Origin: Rachycentron canadum
Taxonomy: Eukaryota; Chordata; Actinopteri; Carangiformes; Rachycentridae
Reading direction: 5' to 3'
Length of the DNA: 64,000 nucleotides
Assembly: GCA_038496675.1 (NCBI GenBank)
Contig: CM076668.1
Location: 17,615,815 to 17,679,814 of the forward strand
Below are positions 34,833 through 47,800 of the stretch, one piece after another. Position 1 is the first letter of the stretch. Each line of letters begins with the position of its first letter. A program made the position numbers and the translations under genes. Under the pieces are notes generated by a model. It did not search any database. It was not told the origin of the DNA and was given only the letters and a program-made list of their open reading frames with translations.

Positions 34833-36620
34833 TTAGCTCTTCTTCTCCGCCTGTTCCTCCTCCTCGGGCGTCTTTGAGGGGTTGAGGAGTTTGTTCTCCT
34901 TTTTCCACTTCATCCTGCGGTTCTGAAACCAGATTTTGATCTGTCTCTCCGTCAGGCACAGGGCGTGGGAGATCTCTATCCGGCGCCTCCTGGTCAGGTA
35001 GCGGTTAAAGTGGAACTCCTTCTCCAGCTCCAGAGTCTGGTAGCGGGTGTAGGTCTGTCGGCCCCTGCGGCCACTGCTGCCAAATGGACCTGGGAACGAG
35101 GAGATGAATTCATCAGTTAATAATTAAATGTCTCTCTCGTGTCAATTTCCAAAGTGTAGGAGGAAAATCTACCTGAAATTGCACTCAAAATCTGTAGTGG
35201 TGCATCTGAAAAAATACAATAAAGTGGTAATTCAGTGTATTGCAGCTCTACATCACATAATTATAACATACAAATATAATATTTTACTGTGCTTAAAGTA
35301 GAAAACTATAAAATATCCATTAACTGGACTTTACTGTACATATATTTTTAAAAAAAAATCTAAAATATGCATCCGAGGATGGCACTCACTATCTTATATT
35401 TATATATTTTAAATTATATTCCATAATATAACTATAATCCCCAATCACATCTCTTTATTGTGATCATAACACACTTTACAGTGAGATTCTAATGATCTCT
35501 ACATGTATTTAACTAAAAAACATCGACTCCTGAATGATGTCATTCATGTGTGGCTAACTCCTAATGGTAATAATCTGGTGCGTAAAAGTGACCTCACGGT
35601 GTATTTTCTCTCTTATGACACTATATTGTTCTGTAGCTCCTCAGTACAGATGTGGAGACGGTCCAGATGCGCAACGTCTTCTTTTTTTGGGAGTTTTACA
35701 GTGAAATAATTCGTTTTGTTTTTTAGTTTTTTTTTTTTTTAGTTTTTATGTAATTAAATCACTGTTGAAGGTGATATTTCTGGGGAAAAAAAAAAAAAGG
35801 CCCAGGCTGAAGATGCCATGTGACAGAGGCAAAGAGCTCGGGTGATGTAGCTTAGGCCCAGTCTGTATGTGCGTGCGTGCGTGCGTGCGTGCGCGTGTAT
35901 GTATGTGGTGATGATGTAGCAGCCAAAGCCCTGAAGGCGCATGGAGATCCGTGCGCAATCAGCGTAATCACAAACTCTTACTTTGTTCCCTCTCATCCCC
36001 GTGTTTGTTTCTAAACGCGAAGCTGATTAAATGTTGCTGTGCCTATGAAACGCTCCGCAGCTGTCAGCTCACTCTGAGGCTCGGGTCCCTCACTTCGTGC
36101 AGCCCTGCGCTCTGGTGTTTTACCTCCGGGCACCGTCACAACAACAGAGTCAAAGGTTCGGTTACTCACCGGCGGAGCAGGCGTTCATCCTCTGCATCCA
36201 CGGGTAGATCAGGGTGGAGGACTTGTCGTCGATGCTGCTGCTCATACTGACGGGCTGCTCCGGGCACTCCGCTTTGCGCTGCTGATGCTCCTGAGTGACA
36301 AACAGCGGCTGGTCCTCGCGGCTCGAGAAAGCGCACGAGCCCTCCGCGTCCTTGTAGAAAGTCCCGACCGGGTTGTAGTCGCAGGCAGCTCCGCCGCCGG
36401 CCCGGCCGTAGATGGCCGCGGCCGCTGCGCCCGTCTGCTGGTAGTAGGACGCCGGGTAAACCTTCTCCTGCATGTTGGCTGCTCCATATGTGGCCGCGTT
36501 GGAGTAGTGTCTTAACGGATCGGTATATCCCGAGGAATATAGCGGTATCTGACCCAGGAGAGAGTCCTGTCCTCCCGGTAGAGACACGGGAAAAGTTGAG
36601 TTAACAAAATAGGAACTCAT
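34833..36620 (-). CDS. hoxb6b: hoxb6b, homeobox transcription factor, paralogue group 6
   Basis: Nuclear axial-patterning factor. Exons 36170-36620 and 34833-35089, GT-AG phase-1 intron of about 1.1 kb, 235 residues. The N-terminus MSSYFVNSTFPVSLPGGQ and the GQIPLYSSGY segment are typical of Hoxb6. Hexapeptide IYPWMQ at 138-143. The linker CSAG|PFGSSGRRGRQTYTRY leads into the homeodomain at about 157-216; the tail is acidic (ENKLLNPSKTPEEEEQ). There is a short alanine run in exon 1. A TATAAAA element on the minus strand near 36670-36677 and a second TATATA near 36649 lie just upstream of the ATG. No defects seen. Confidence 0.97.
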
Positions 36621-37524
36621 TGGGTGGACAACGGGGTGTATATACTCCGGAGGAATATGATTTGTTGTCTTTTATAGTCCAAGTGGTTTTGCCATTACTT
36701 TATCGGAGATTTGGTTTTTGCTGAGAGGGGGGGTTGTGAGGTGCCACTGAATACAGAGGGGAAGTGTACCATCTGATCAACCTCTGGCCAATCACCGCCG
36801 TCTGTGCTTCCACTATTGCACCCATGGGGGGCTCTTGTTGCGCGCAGGGGTCCCCGGTGAATCGAAATGAAGCGCTCGAGTCTGTCGGTCTTTACGCACG
36901 CTCACACACACACTGACGGAGGCGCCGCGACTCACAGAAATATACGTTCACCAAATAAAGAACAAAACCAACACACTGCATGTGTGAACTGTGTATGAAG
37001 GAACACGGCATTTCGTTTTGTGCAAAAACAGCCCAGTGAAAAAGACGCACTTCTCCACCTCCGTGATAAACAAGCACGCGTACACACACACACACACACA
37101 CACACCCCTCTCTGTGACACACACACACACTCACAAACAAACACTCACATACAAAATACTAAAAAAGATGAAGGAAGAAACATGGCAATGACGCGCAAAG
37201 GACTCTGCGCATTATTTCCTTTTACGCACAAATTACAGGGAAACATCATCATCCTCCCTGAGTCCCTTCCTCTTCCTCCAGCCTTCACTTCCATCCTCTT
37301 AAATGATCTACTGTAAGTAACAAACACACCGCTGAGAGACCGTGTGCGCCACAGATCCAGCTCCGCGTCTGGTTCAGTCCAGATCTGCGTCAATAACGTT
37401 GATTTTTTCACTCTTTCAAAAAGGTCTGAGCTCGACCCGGGTCCCGGTTCATCACCAGCTGTGAGTCAAGACGCACCAGAGAGCAGAAAGGGGAGGACAC
37501 GCGCTTCCACACACACACAGACAC

Positions 37525-37560
37525 ATCATCATCATCACCATCATCATCACCATCATCACC
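37525..37560. repeat. (CAT/CAC)n trinucleotide repeat
   Basis: Tandem CAT and CAC triplets; similar tracts at 38664-38725 and 39190-39230. Confidence 0.9.
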
Positions 37561-39529
37561 TTCAACCACCGTGATCAAGTGGACACAAGTTTCACATGTT
37601 CAGAAACAGTGTGAGTATAAAAGGATCATGATTCACTCATCTACCTTTGTCTGGACTTAGTTACTAACAAATCATTCATGTTATTATTATTATTATTATT
37701 AGGATCTATAAACATTATTAGTATCAATATTGGCTGCTTCTTATTATTAATTAGCCTCAAATTTAGTGCAGTTAATGTCTTTTTTAATGTTAATAACAAC
37801 ACTGTTACAGGTTTTGCAAAAAAAAGCAAAAAAAATGTGAGATTTATCAAAATAAGAGTCAATATTTATATTTATGATCTTTACAATTAATTTCTGTCTA
37901 TTTAATTAAATTTCCTCGTTGGAAAAGTTGCCTTATTGAGTGAAAAGTAAATTAAAATAACGAAATAAAGCAGAGCCTTGTTAAAATCACGGGGGTCTTT
38001 AATTTGTTTGATGAATTGAACAGGAAAATTAAATTTTATCTGATTTTTATTGCTCATTCAAATGAATAACACTGAAGCTTTAGTGCAGATTTTTTATTTT
38101 TATTATGATTATTTCTGTTTGGAGAAATATTTTCATTTAAATGTTAAAATTCTAAAATGGCGTGAAAAAGAAAACAGGAGCGAGGCCGCAACATCAACAT
38201 CTGCAGATGCGTGACAACAGCTGGACAGCGGTTTAACTGGACGGACAGAAAGAGGAGGAAGAAATAAAATGTTTGTGTCACATAATGAAACATGAAAAAC
38301 TGAGGCATCGAACAAGAGGCAGAAAAGCTGCAGATGCGCCGGAAATCCGGCAAAAATGCTCAATGTGCGGCTCGTTGGCTCCTCGGATTCACTAAAGGCC
38401 ACAATCACAGGAAATATCTGTTAAAAATGATCCAAATAATAAAAAAAAAAACAGACACGAAAAGACTCGAAGTGAAGGCGGCGGCGCGCACTTTCAACCT
38501 AAGAGACTTCTGAGTGGTTTTTCAAAATAAAACGACCAAATAAAATCCTCTAAAATATAAATACATCCAACGTGTTTATTCTGCTGCCTGCGGAATAAAA
38601 GGCAGATATGTGGCTGATTTTTAAGAAAAACGCGCCACGTCTGTAGCATAGGCCTTACATGACCACCACCAACACCGTCACCACCACCACCAACACCACC
38701 ATCATCACCATCACCATCACCATCAAAGCCTGTCTGGCCTGCATCATCATTATATAACATCCATGGACCAACGTGGAGCCTCAGTCTGACTAAATGTGGC
38801 CGTTTTCAGGTGAAAGGCTGCAGCTTCTCAGGGGTGAAACGCAAACAGAGCAACACCTGGTTGTGAATCGCTCACACAACGCAAGAAAAAACAAACAAAC
38901 AAACAAACAAAAAGCAGAGAAGACGACGCAGGACGGTTTAAACTGGATAACTGCCAGTTCTTCCAGACTAATCTTCCCTTTGTCAGAGTGTGAACAGGCG
39001 GACGGTGACAGGTCAGGAGCCCAGAGCCTCAGCGTTAATCCCCGGTATATTAGAAACACGGTGCCCTTACCTTTGTTGATAATCCATCATTTCCAGTGTG
39101 AGGTGCCACTCCGCTGAAGCTGCTCTCAGTCCCCCCTCAAAAAAAAAAAAAAAAAAGTCCCACTTTCATGTGATTTCATGGAAGTAATCCCACCATCATC
39201 ACCACCACCACCATCATCATCATCAGCACCATCCAGGGGTGAGCTGATCCCTCATTCTCACGAACCTATAGCTACACATTAACATGGCGCAGAGGCATCA
39301 GCAGCGCACAGGCTCCATCTCCCAATATTTTTTTTTCTTTTTTTTGGGGGGGGGGGAGAGGATAGGAAAAAAAAAAAAGAAATGACGCACACGTATCACG
39401 GCGAGGCAGCGTCTCACAACAACAACACGAAAAACACGGCTATTGCATAAACATGGAGCCAAGGGGGGAAAAAAAAGGTTGTGTTACTAAGTGTTAAGTG
39501 AATGAGATCTGGAAAAAAACAGCAGCTGC

Positions 39530-39720
39530 ATCATAACCTCATGGGAAATAAGTTCCCGTTCCTGCTGCCCACATGACCGGCGGCGGCCAATCCCGGAGCC
39601 CGGCGGGTCGTAAACTTCCATGGCAAAGTTGTAAATTTTCATAAACAGCAGCCGTTTTTGTGCTTAAGAGCCGCTTTCTCGTCGCCATCTTTATTTTCTC
39701 CAAGGCCCCAGTTGTTAAAA
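39530..39720. promoter_or_regulatory. Candidate conserved block with posterior Hox / CDX motifs
   Basis: Contains CCAAT (39589-39593), GTCGTAAAC (39607-39615), TTTTCATAAAC (39637-39647) and ATGGC/GCCATC (YY1-like, near 39684), in a locally GC-balanced context flanked by low-complexity DNA. GTCGTAAA and CATAAA are typical AbdB-class Hox and CDX sites, and such clusters occur in promoters of group 8-10 Hox genes. No downstream gene is present. Confidence 0.4.
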
Positions 39721-41512
39721 TGCGGTGCTGGGTGAAAGGGGGGAGACTGTGGGGATGAAGGGGGAGAGAAGAGGATTTTCTGGGGGTGGACGTTGGGCTG
39801 GATGGTGGACTTGGTTCTGCTCCAGCCTCTTGGTTTTTGGGTTGTTGTTTTTTTTCTTTTCTTTTTATTGGGGACGAAAAAGGTCTGTACAGCTCCTTGT
39901 TGTTCTCTCATCCCGACATTAAAGCATTGAAATGACAGATTATTGTGTCTTTAACCCTGAACCCTGTTTGGTCCCTTTTCACTTTCAATATGCGCCAAAG
40001 TCATTTTCAAATTTCACTTTCAAAACCTGAAACTCCAGAAATTAAGTTTCTTCTTCTTCTTCTTTTTTTTTTTTTTTTTAAATGTTGAATAAGGTGGTTT
40101 CAGGCTAAAAGATTTTATGCATGAAAGTCTATTAGGATCTGGCAGAAAGGATGAATTTGGGATTGACCGTGTTCAGGCCGGAGATGGAGGCTCTGTAGTC
40201 CTGAGGGGGATTTAAGGTCAAGAAAACTTCTTTCTTATTATTATTATTATTATTATTATCAAGTCAAAAATTAAAACGACGCAGCGCCTTCAGTCGTTGG
40301 GGCTGAAATTAATTCTCTAAAAACTCATTTCTCCTCTTTGTTACTTCTTTATGGCTGATTTCCGCTTTGGTTTGGTCCTTTTCTCTTGGCACAAAGAAGA
40401 TTTCCGACATTTACAGACGCAGTAAAACCATAAATTCCTCAAATGTGACGCAAACGCAACACACATCCCCCTGAGCTGTGGTTTCCTTTTCTCCAGCTGC
40501 TCTTTCCTTAAAATAAGTATTTAAAAAAACAAAACAAGAATAAAAGCTTCAAATAAAGTGAAGTCATTGACCTAATTGCAGGAGATCCCCGTGTTGTTTG
40601 AGCCAATGATCTAATTTTATTAAAAAAAAGAACAGACTAATAAAGTTGTATTTTTTTCTCCGCAGCTTCAGAAAAGCTAAAGATCTGTCGTGTTTTTGTG
40701 ATATTTGAATAATAGATTTTTAAAAAGCGTAAATCCTGACCCTTGCCTGCAGAGTGAGGCCTTCAATGCTTCATGAAATAAACTGAACCGGATCCTTCGA
40801 TTCAAATCAGACTTTTTCTGTGTCTTTTGCACAATCAATTACAAATAACAGTAAAAAATAATACTCATGTCTCTGTGGAGTTTAAAATGACTGAGGAATT
40901 AAAAATAATCTTTTCTGAACGTGGAGACTTTTCTCACAGGAAACATCATCCTGTTCTTGTTTTTGGAGAATTTCCTCTCTGGTGTTTGTAGTTTTCGTTT
41001 CTTTGTGTTTTCAGTTTTAGACCAAAACAAAGAACCCGGAAGCAGAGATGCTGTAAAACTTTATGGCCTCTTCATTTCAAACTGAAGAGTCCACATCAAA
41101 CACAGGAGCAGCTCGACTTTACAGCAACAACGTAGAAAAATAAAGTATAATTCAATATAAATTATAAATAGTCAATTAAAAAATATTAATTGAGCTCCAA
41201 TCGTTTTTAGCAGGTAAAAAAAAAAATCTATTTTATTGACCATCAGTGCAAATAAAGTTATTTCAACACAAACAAATTCCCTTGAGATAAAAAGCAGCAG
41301 GCCTTTAATTAAAATATCCCTCAGTTTCAGCTTTTATTTTCAAATTTAATTGTGTGATTAATTAGAAAAACTAATAATTATGAATCAGATTCTAATTTAA
41401 AGAAATTTAAGATCAAATCAAAACCCAAAAACCATTGGGTTTGGTAGATTCTGAGGAAATGTGCAGATGTGGATTACATGTTTCATGCTGTGGTAAATGA
41501 GGCCTGTCTGCT

Positions 41513-41518
41513 TTTATT
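41513..41518 (-). terminator. ttll6: Polyadenylation signal of ttll6
   Basis: AATAAA on the minus strand about 380 bases past the ttll6 stop. Confidence 0.5.
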
Positions 41519-41898
41519 TTGGCACAAAGATGAGGTTTGTTTGAGATAATTCCTCCTCAGAGCAAAATATGACAAATATCTGAGAACACACAGGGTAGAA
41601 AATGTTAAAAAGCCATAAAGTAGTTTCTGCAGTGCTGCAGGTTTTACTGCATAGTGGCGAGCAGCGTAAACTGCAGGTTTCCAGATATAAAGTGTCTATA
41701 AACATGAGGCGTTGGTCACAGGCACAGTGTGTTTCTGTATCATCACAGTCTCGGGCCTCTGCATCTCCGGCTCTCCTCGGTCCTGTTTGTCTAAAAACTG
41801 ATTTCAATCTGGAGCAGCTTCAGCCTGAGAGCGTCGGCCTGCAGCAGGTCTGGACTCTCCTGGTCGTCAGGTTTCTGGGGGTCGGCGGTCCCCGCTCC

Positions 41899-44800
41899 TC
41901 ACTGCCCTTTGCCGTGCTGGGGGGCCCTGCGGGAGGAGTTTCGGACTATGTGAGAGAAGCCAGGTCTCCTGACCAGCGGGGCTCGGGTGGAGATGACTAG
42001 CAGGCTTTGCAGGGCAGCGGGGTCGTGGGACATGTAGGCACAGCGCAGGCCTCTTTTAGGGACATGGTTTATGATGGGGATGCTGGGACGGGACCGGGTG
42101 TCGGCGTAGGAGCTGCTCCTGCTGTCCCGCCTGGCGGCCAGAGAGCCACTGACTGATGGAGGAGAAAACACAGGCATAAAGATCAGACCATAGATGAACA
42201 CAAAACAAGAACGCTGTGCAAAAGTTCCTTTTGTTTCCTCTTGTTTTTAATTGAACGTTTAATAATGCTGCTCTGTGGAAACTCAGATTTTCAATATCAA
42301 ACAAAATTCCCACAACTCTTCTATTATTAAACAGGCCAATAATAAGCAGCACCGACTAAATTAAGAGAACAAACTAATTATTGAGCTGAAGCAGGTTGAT
42401 TTTTGTTGTGGCTGGATGTGATGAAAAATGGTGCCATTTCCTCAGACTTTAAAATTTTAATTTATAAGGAAAATGTTTAATTTTTAATTTTTAATCACAA
42501 ACCATTTTTATTTCTAGAATATGGAGCATAAAATAATCAACAAAGTTGTTTGTTTAATATATTTTGGACAAAAAAAACAGAAAAACCATCAGAAAAAAAC
42601 CAATTGTGACATTTTGCTAAAGTTCGAGAAAAAACCAAAGACATAGTTCCTCTGCACTTGGCTGATAATTTCTGTGGAACGGCAGCAGCAGAGCGTTGCT
42701 GTGCGTTTACCTGGCCAGAGCAGCCGCTGGGCGCTGATGGTCCTTTGTATTTCTCCCGCCCTGCTGTGGCTCTTAGGCTTCTGCTGCTGGCAGACGGGTT
42801 CGTTCAGGCTCCTCTGTTCGAGCGTGGGCCTCAGCAAACGCTGCTGAGTCATGTGGGAGTGGACCTGCTGCAGCACAGCAGGGATATTATGTCATTTTAA
42901 TTCCATGTCATAATAGTTATTCAGCACTAAAAACCCTCACTGGAATTAAGCAGCTTTAAATGAACTGTGATACATTTGGATTTACACTGGAATATTTCTT
43001 ATTTACACAATTTATAAGTTAAAACCAACAATTCTGCAGAGCTCAACAAACTAAACTACGACACCCAAATAGTAGTAGGTGTTACAAGGAGAAAATTAAT
43101 CTACAATTGTATAATAATTTCAGTTCAGTCACATATTCTCTGTTTCCATCCTCATATGAGAGTTTGTTTGATTTTCTTTGTCATGTGACAGTTTTTTCCT
43201 TTTTGGTTTTGGACAAAACAAACCAATCACATTAAAGACGTCACCGTGGACTCAGAACATACATGTGAAAGATATTTTTCATTATTTTCATACACTTGAT
43301 ATATACAGATTGAATGATTAATAGTGAAAATAATCAGCAGATAAATCAATAATATAAAAGCAGAAAACAGAAAATGATTATTTTTCTCCTTTAAGAAGAG
43401 AATTAAAGACACCAACAGGATATTTTTGAAGTAACTGAGTCTGAGCTGATCATTTCTTTATTTCCTTTAAAGGGGCATGGAGGCTTACAGTCCTTATTTC
43501 CTCATATAAACCAGACGTGGTGACAGAATATAGGACTCTTTTGATTGGCTCTGTGAGTGGGGTCACGTACCTGCCGTGAGATCTGAGTGCAGGGAGGCTG
43601 CTGCTGCTGCTGCTGCTGTGGCGGCGGCTGCTGTGGCAGCTGCGGCTGCTGTGGCGACGGCTGCTGCGGCTGCTGCTTTGTCCTGTTGGAAAACTGCCTC
43701 AAAGAGTCCAACTGAAAGAAAACCAGTAAAGTGAATGGAGACTAAACTAAATCAAATGATTTAATGAAAATTGAGACCATATATGAGACCATGATGTAGA
43801 AAAACTGTGCATATTAATGTCTTCATGCTGGCTGACACAGTTCTGGTGAAGATTACCTGTAGTCAGGTCTTACCTTGGTCTGCTGTGCTGTCTGCTGAGC
43901 CTGTTTGCTCTGCTGGCGGCTGGAGACGTCCCGCAGGACGACCCCACCCTGCGTCCGGCCGTGCAGCAGCTGGTAGATCTGATCCACCACCCCCAGGTCC
44001 TGCAGTAGTTTCTTCCTCTGGAGCAGCGCGTTCACCCGCTCCTGCTCCTCCATGTCTACCGCCTCCTCCTCCTCATCAACATCCTCCTCATCCTTATCCT
44101 CCTCATCCTCCTTGTCCTCCTCCTGCTTCTCATCTTGGACTTCTGGAGCTTCAGACACACTGGACAAAGGGGGCTGCAGAGAAGCAGGGAGGCATTTGAT
44201 TCAATTTGTTTTTATTGCTTGACTGTATATGTACCCTCTAGTATGTATTTACAATATATTAGCAATTACTGTCACTGAATAACCTTGATAACACTGTTCG
44301 TTTTTCCGGCCTTGACAATAAAACATATTTGAATTTGAAATGAGAGACATCCAATAAAAGTTATCTGCAGGAATATTATTCTGGCTAATCTAAATTGGGT
44401 AAATATACATTTAGTCTGACTGTAAGGGGTCAGACAGAATATGAACCATTCGTCACAGGACAGAGGCTGTTCGACTCCCTCTTGTGGTGTCATGTGTCCA
44501 CTGCGTCTTGAACCAAGCCACCTCACCGGCTGTGGGTCACAGTCGCAGCTTGAGATGGGGGGTTGTGTTGATGCCTGATGTGGTTTGACTCTCTCCCCTG
44601 CTGTCTCCCCCTGCAAGTCTCTCTTCTGACCGCCCTTCTGTTCTCTTTCCTTCTGCTCCTGCTTCAGTCGCAGCTCCTGCAGTTGTTGCCTAAAAACACA
44701 AACACACAGAAACTTCTGCAACTCTCTGATAAAAAGGGAAAATTATCTTATATAATTTACTGCTAATTAAGTCCATTTATCTCTTTTTTATCTTTGTTTT

Positions 44801-47800
44801 TCTTTGCATTTTTAACTCACTTATCTATTATACATGCATTTATATTATAGGATTATTATTGGATTGGTTGGTGATGAATTAATGTGCACTATGCCTCTTA
44901 TTGTTGTAGTATAAGTTAAGTACTTTAATACTTAAGTAAATGTATGTTTGGTTACTTTCCACCCTTGGAAATATGTTTGTTTCCTAATTCCATTTTTTGT
45001 GTAAAAATAAATTTTCCTCCTTTCACTCATGTAAAAGTTAAACCTAAAAAAATGTGGTTATTAAAATGTAATTTTTAAATAACAATCCTGCACCAAAGTG
45101 AATTCAAATCTAGTTTTTTCCAGCAGCATATGTCTCACACTTGTCATTAGTTTGTGAAATTCATATTTCCATGGTACTGTGATGTTTTAGAGCAGTAGTC
45201 CATCACTGCTGGTTTATACATTTAACATCAGCCTGACTGCACGAAGATTTTTACCTTTATACATTTATACCTACCTTTTTTAGCCAGATTTATATTTTGG
45301 TCCAGAACAGAACTGATCCCTTTGCCTGTCGGGGGGACACGTCTGATATTGTTTGTACAATATCATGTCTGACATTGTTTTTCAAAAACACTATATTTTA
45401 ATATGACTGTTTTGTAACTACCTATTTTTCAATAACACAATAACACTTCATTATGGTGAGTGTAGAGATACTGTGGATCTAGTGCATTATTAACACCCAA
45501 TAGTTATGAGCAGAGGAAACACATGAATTTATAATGATATGAGATAGAGCAGCAGATTCCCACGTTTGAGGGCAAAGTGAGAGCAGGTAAACATACAACC
45601 CTTAGAGACACTGGTTGGGTTATGTAAGTGTGTGTTGTGGAGTCTCACCTGCTGTTTGTGAGCGTTTTGTTAAATTGGTTCAGATTAAAATTTGGCTGAC
45701 TGGATGGAAATATTTGAAATGTTAATTGTACCTCATCTATTCCAAAATAAAAGATCATTGTGCATCACTAACAGCGTCCTCTCTTTAGTGAACTGTGCTG
45801 AATATGTTCAGGTACCTGGCACACTCTTCTCTGGCCTTGGATGCTGCAGTCTCCTGGAAGAGCGAGCTGCTGTGTTTGAAGTACTTGTCGTACTTCTCCC
45901 CTCCCTCTCTGGGGTAGATTCTCTTGAAGCCTCCCAGGTGTTTGGCCTCATATTTCTCCATCTGCTCCACCGTGGCTGCCTGGCACTGACGCAGTTCCTC
46001 CGACCTGGTGGTAAAACGCACACAGTAACAGACACCTGCTTACAGTATGTCTATAGGACACATACACAATGGATGTTTGACCTTGCGGAAACATTCACAC
46101 ACCATTTGCGTCTGACAGGAACCATACCTGGCCTCTCTGGAGCGGTTTTGCTGCAGCCTGTCCTTCACCCTGCGTCTCTCCTCTTTGGTGATCTTGCGGC
46201 GGTCGCAAGCGCCCAAGTTGATGAGAACCAGGGTGTCGAGCAGCAATGCATCCTTCACCTCCCGGTCCAGCTGAGAGTCAGTAGTAAAACTCGGGGAATG
46301 GTTCACCTGCACATACATATACAAACATTGGACATGCTATTAGACATCTAATAAGATAATCAATTTCCTGTATAATATTTTTACCCCTTAAACCTCATTA
46401 CACTGTTCAAACCACATATATTTGCTTTAGATACTAGAGTCCTTAAGTTTCCAAAGGTACCAAACATAGCAGAATTTCTGAAAAATTGTGTATAAAATTA
46501 TGCACAAGACATCTGTAATGTTTCTATCTGAAGGAGAGGTGCAGCCATAAAAACATGGAGGTCTGTGTTATTATATTAAACTATATTTAACTGTGTGAAA
46601 TAAGGTGAGTTTTACAGGCAGAGTATAAATACTATAAATAAAATACTTTTCTGTGATCTATGCTGAATTGTATTTAATATAGGAGCCTGTTAAGAACATT
46701 TGGTTGATATACAGTATATTACGACGAGGTGTTTTCACCTCCAGCACCCAGGGTCTGAGGCGGTGATCCAGCAGCACGTCGAAGCCCAGGATCTCGAAGC
46801 AGGCGCTGCCGGTGGTGTGGTTGGGGAAACACGTGTGGTAATTATGTTTGAGGATGGGATGAGCGGAGATCAGAGTCTTTATGATCACGTCCTCTATGTC
46901 GTTCCACAACTTCTCTGTGTTGCAGCTAATGGACTCAAGGTGCCTGTTCAGTGTGGAGAGCTTTCTATGCAAGGAAACACCAAAATACACACTGAGTTAC
47001 ATGAAGGCAAATGTGATATTTAAGATTAGAGTATTAGTAATGTTACAGAACAGACATCAGCTACAGGACATTTGTACCGTTTACTGCCAGTGTCCTCGTC
47101 GCGGACAAAGTTCTCACTGTGCTTGTTGATGGAGTAGTTGGTGAGATGCATGCACACATGATCCTGACATTAAAAAGACAAGGCAAGACAGGTACATCAC
47201 AACAGAGTGACAGGTTCTTAATAGAGGTGCAACGATGTTGATTAGGCGAGCAACAGAAATATTTAATAAGTGAGTAACTGTTAAAGAAAATTTTTGAGCA
47301 AAAATGTCACCACTAGAAACCGAAGATATGAAATTTTAAAAATGGATAAAACAGGAGGAAATAGTCTATCCATCAGGGACTTGCTCTATGGCACGGAGAT
47401 TAAATTAAATGTACCAGGCTCGATTTAATATAGATATTGGTGGCTTGAGATTTGCTGACAATAAAAATGCAGACTATTAACAGACTCCTTAAACATGTCT
47501 CACCACATTGCTGTGTGTTGGTTCGTTGTACTGTGTGGTGCAGAAGCGAGCCAGTCCCTCCTTGAACATGAATATGCTGAATGGGTCACATGACGTCACC
47601 AGGACATAGATTCGTAAGTCAAACTTGTACCCGTCAATAATAAAAGGCTGAGAAAAAAACAAAACAAAACATGTAAACATTAAAAATTATCACGTTTTTG
47701 TCTCGACTGCTGCTTGTGTTGGTTGACATAATACACCCTCACCCTGGAGATGTAAACCTGGCAGATCATATGTTCTCCAGGTGGAATGTCTTTACTTGAT

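Larger units (their letters stand above)
36621..41512. other. Gene-free interval between hoxb6b and ttll6
   Basis: This is where group 7-13 Hox genes would lie in an intact HoxB cluster. No hexapeptide or helix-3 signature (KIWFQNRR) is readable on either strand. Contents: simple repeats (CA at 37081-37130; CAT at 37525-37560; CAC/CAT at 38664-38725 and 39190-39230; TTA near 40230-40258), AT-rich filler, and a balanced block at about 39530-39720 with posterior-Hox/CDX-like motifs. Confidence 0.7.

Noticed and set aside
43807..44199. 130-codon plus-strand frame with a proline-rich sequence
   Set aside because: Shadow of the acidic ttll6 exon 43874-44173 on the opposite strand.
45692..46351. 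219-codon plus-strand frame
   Set aside because: Antisense to two ttll6 exons that match known TTLL6 protein in phase.
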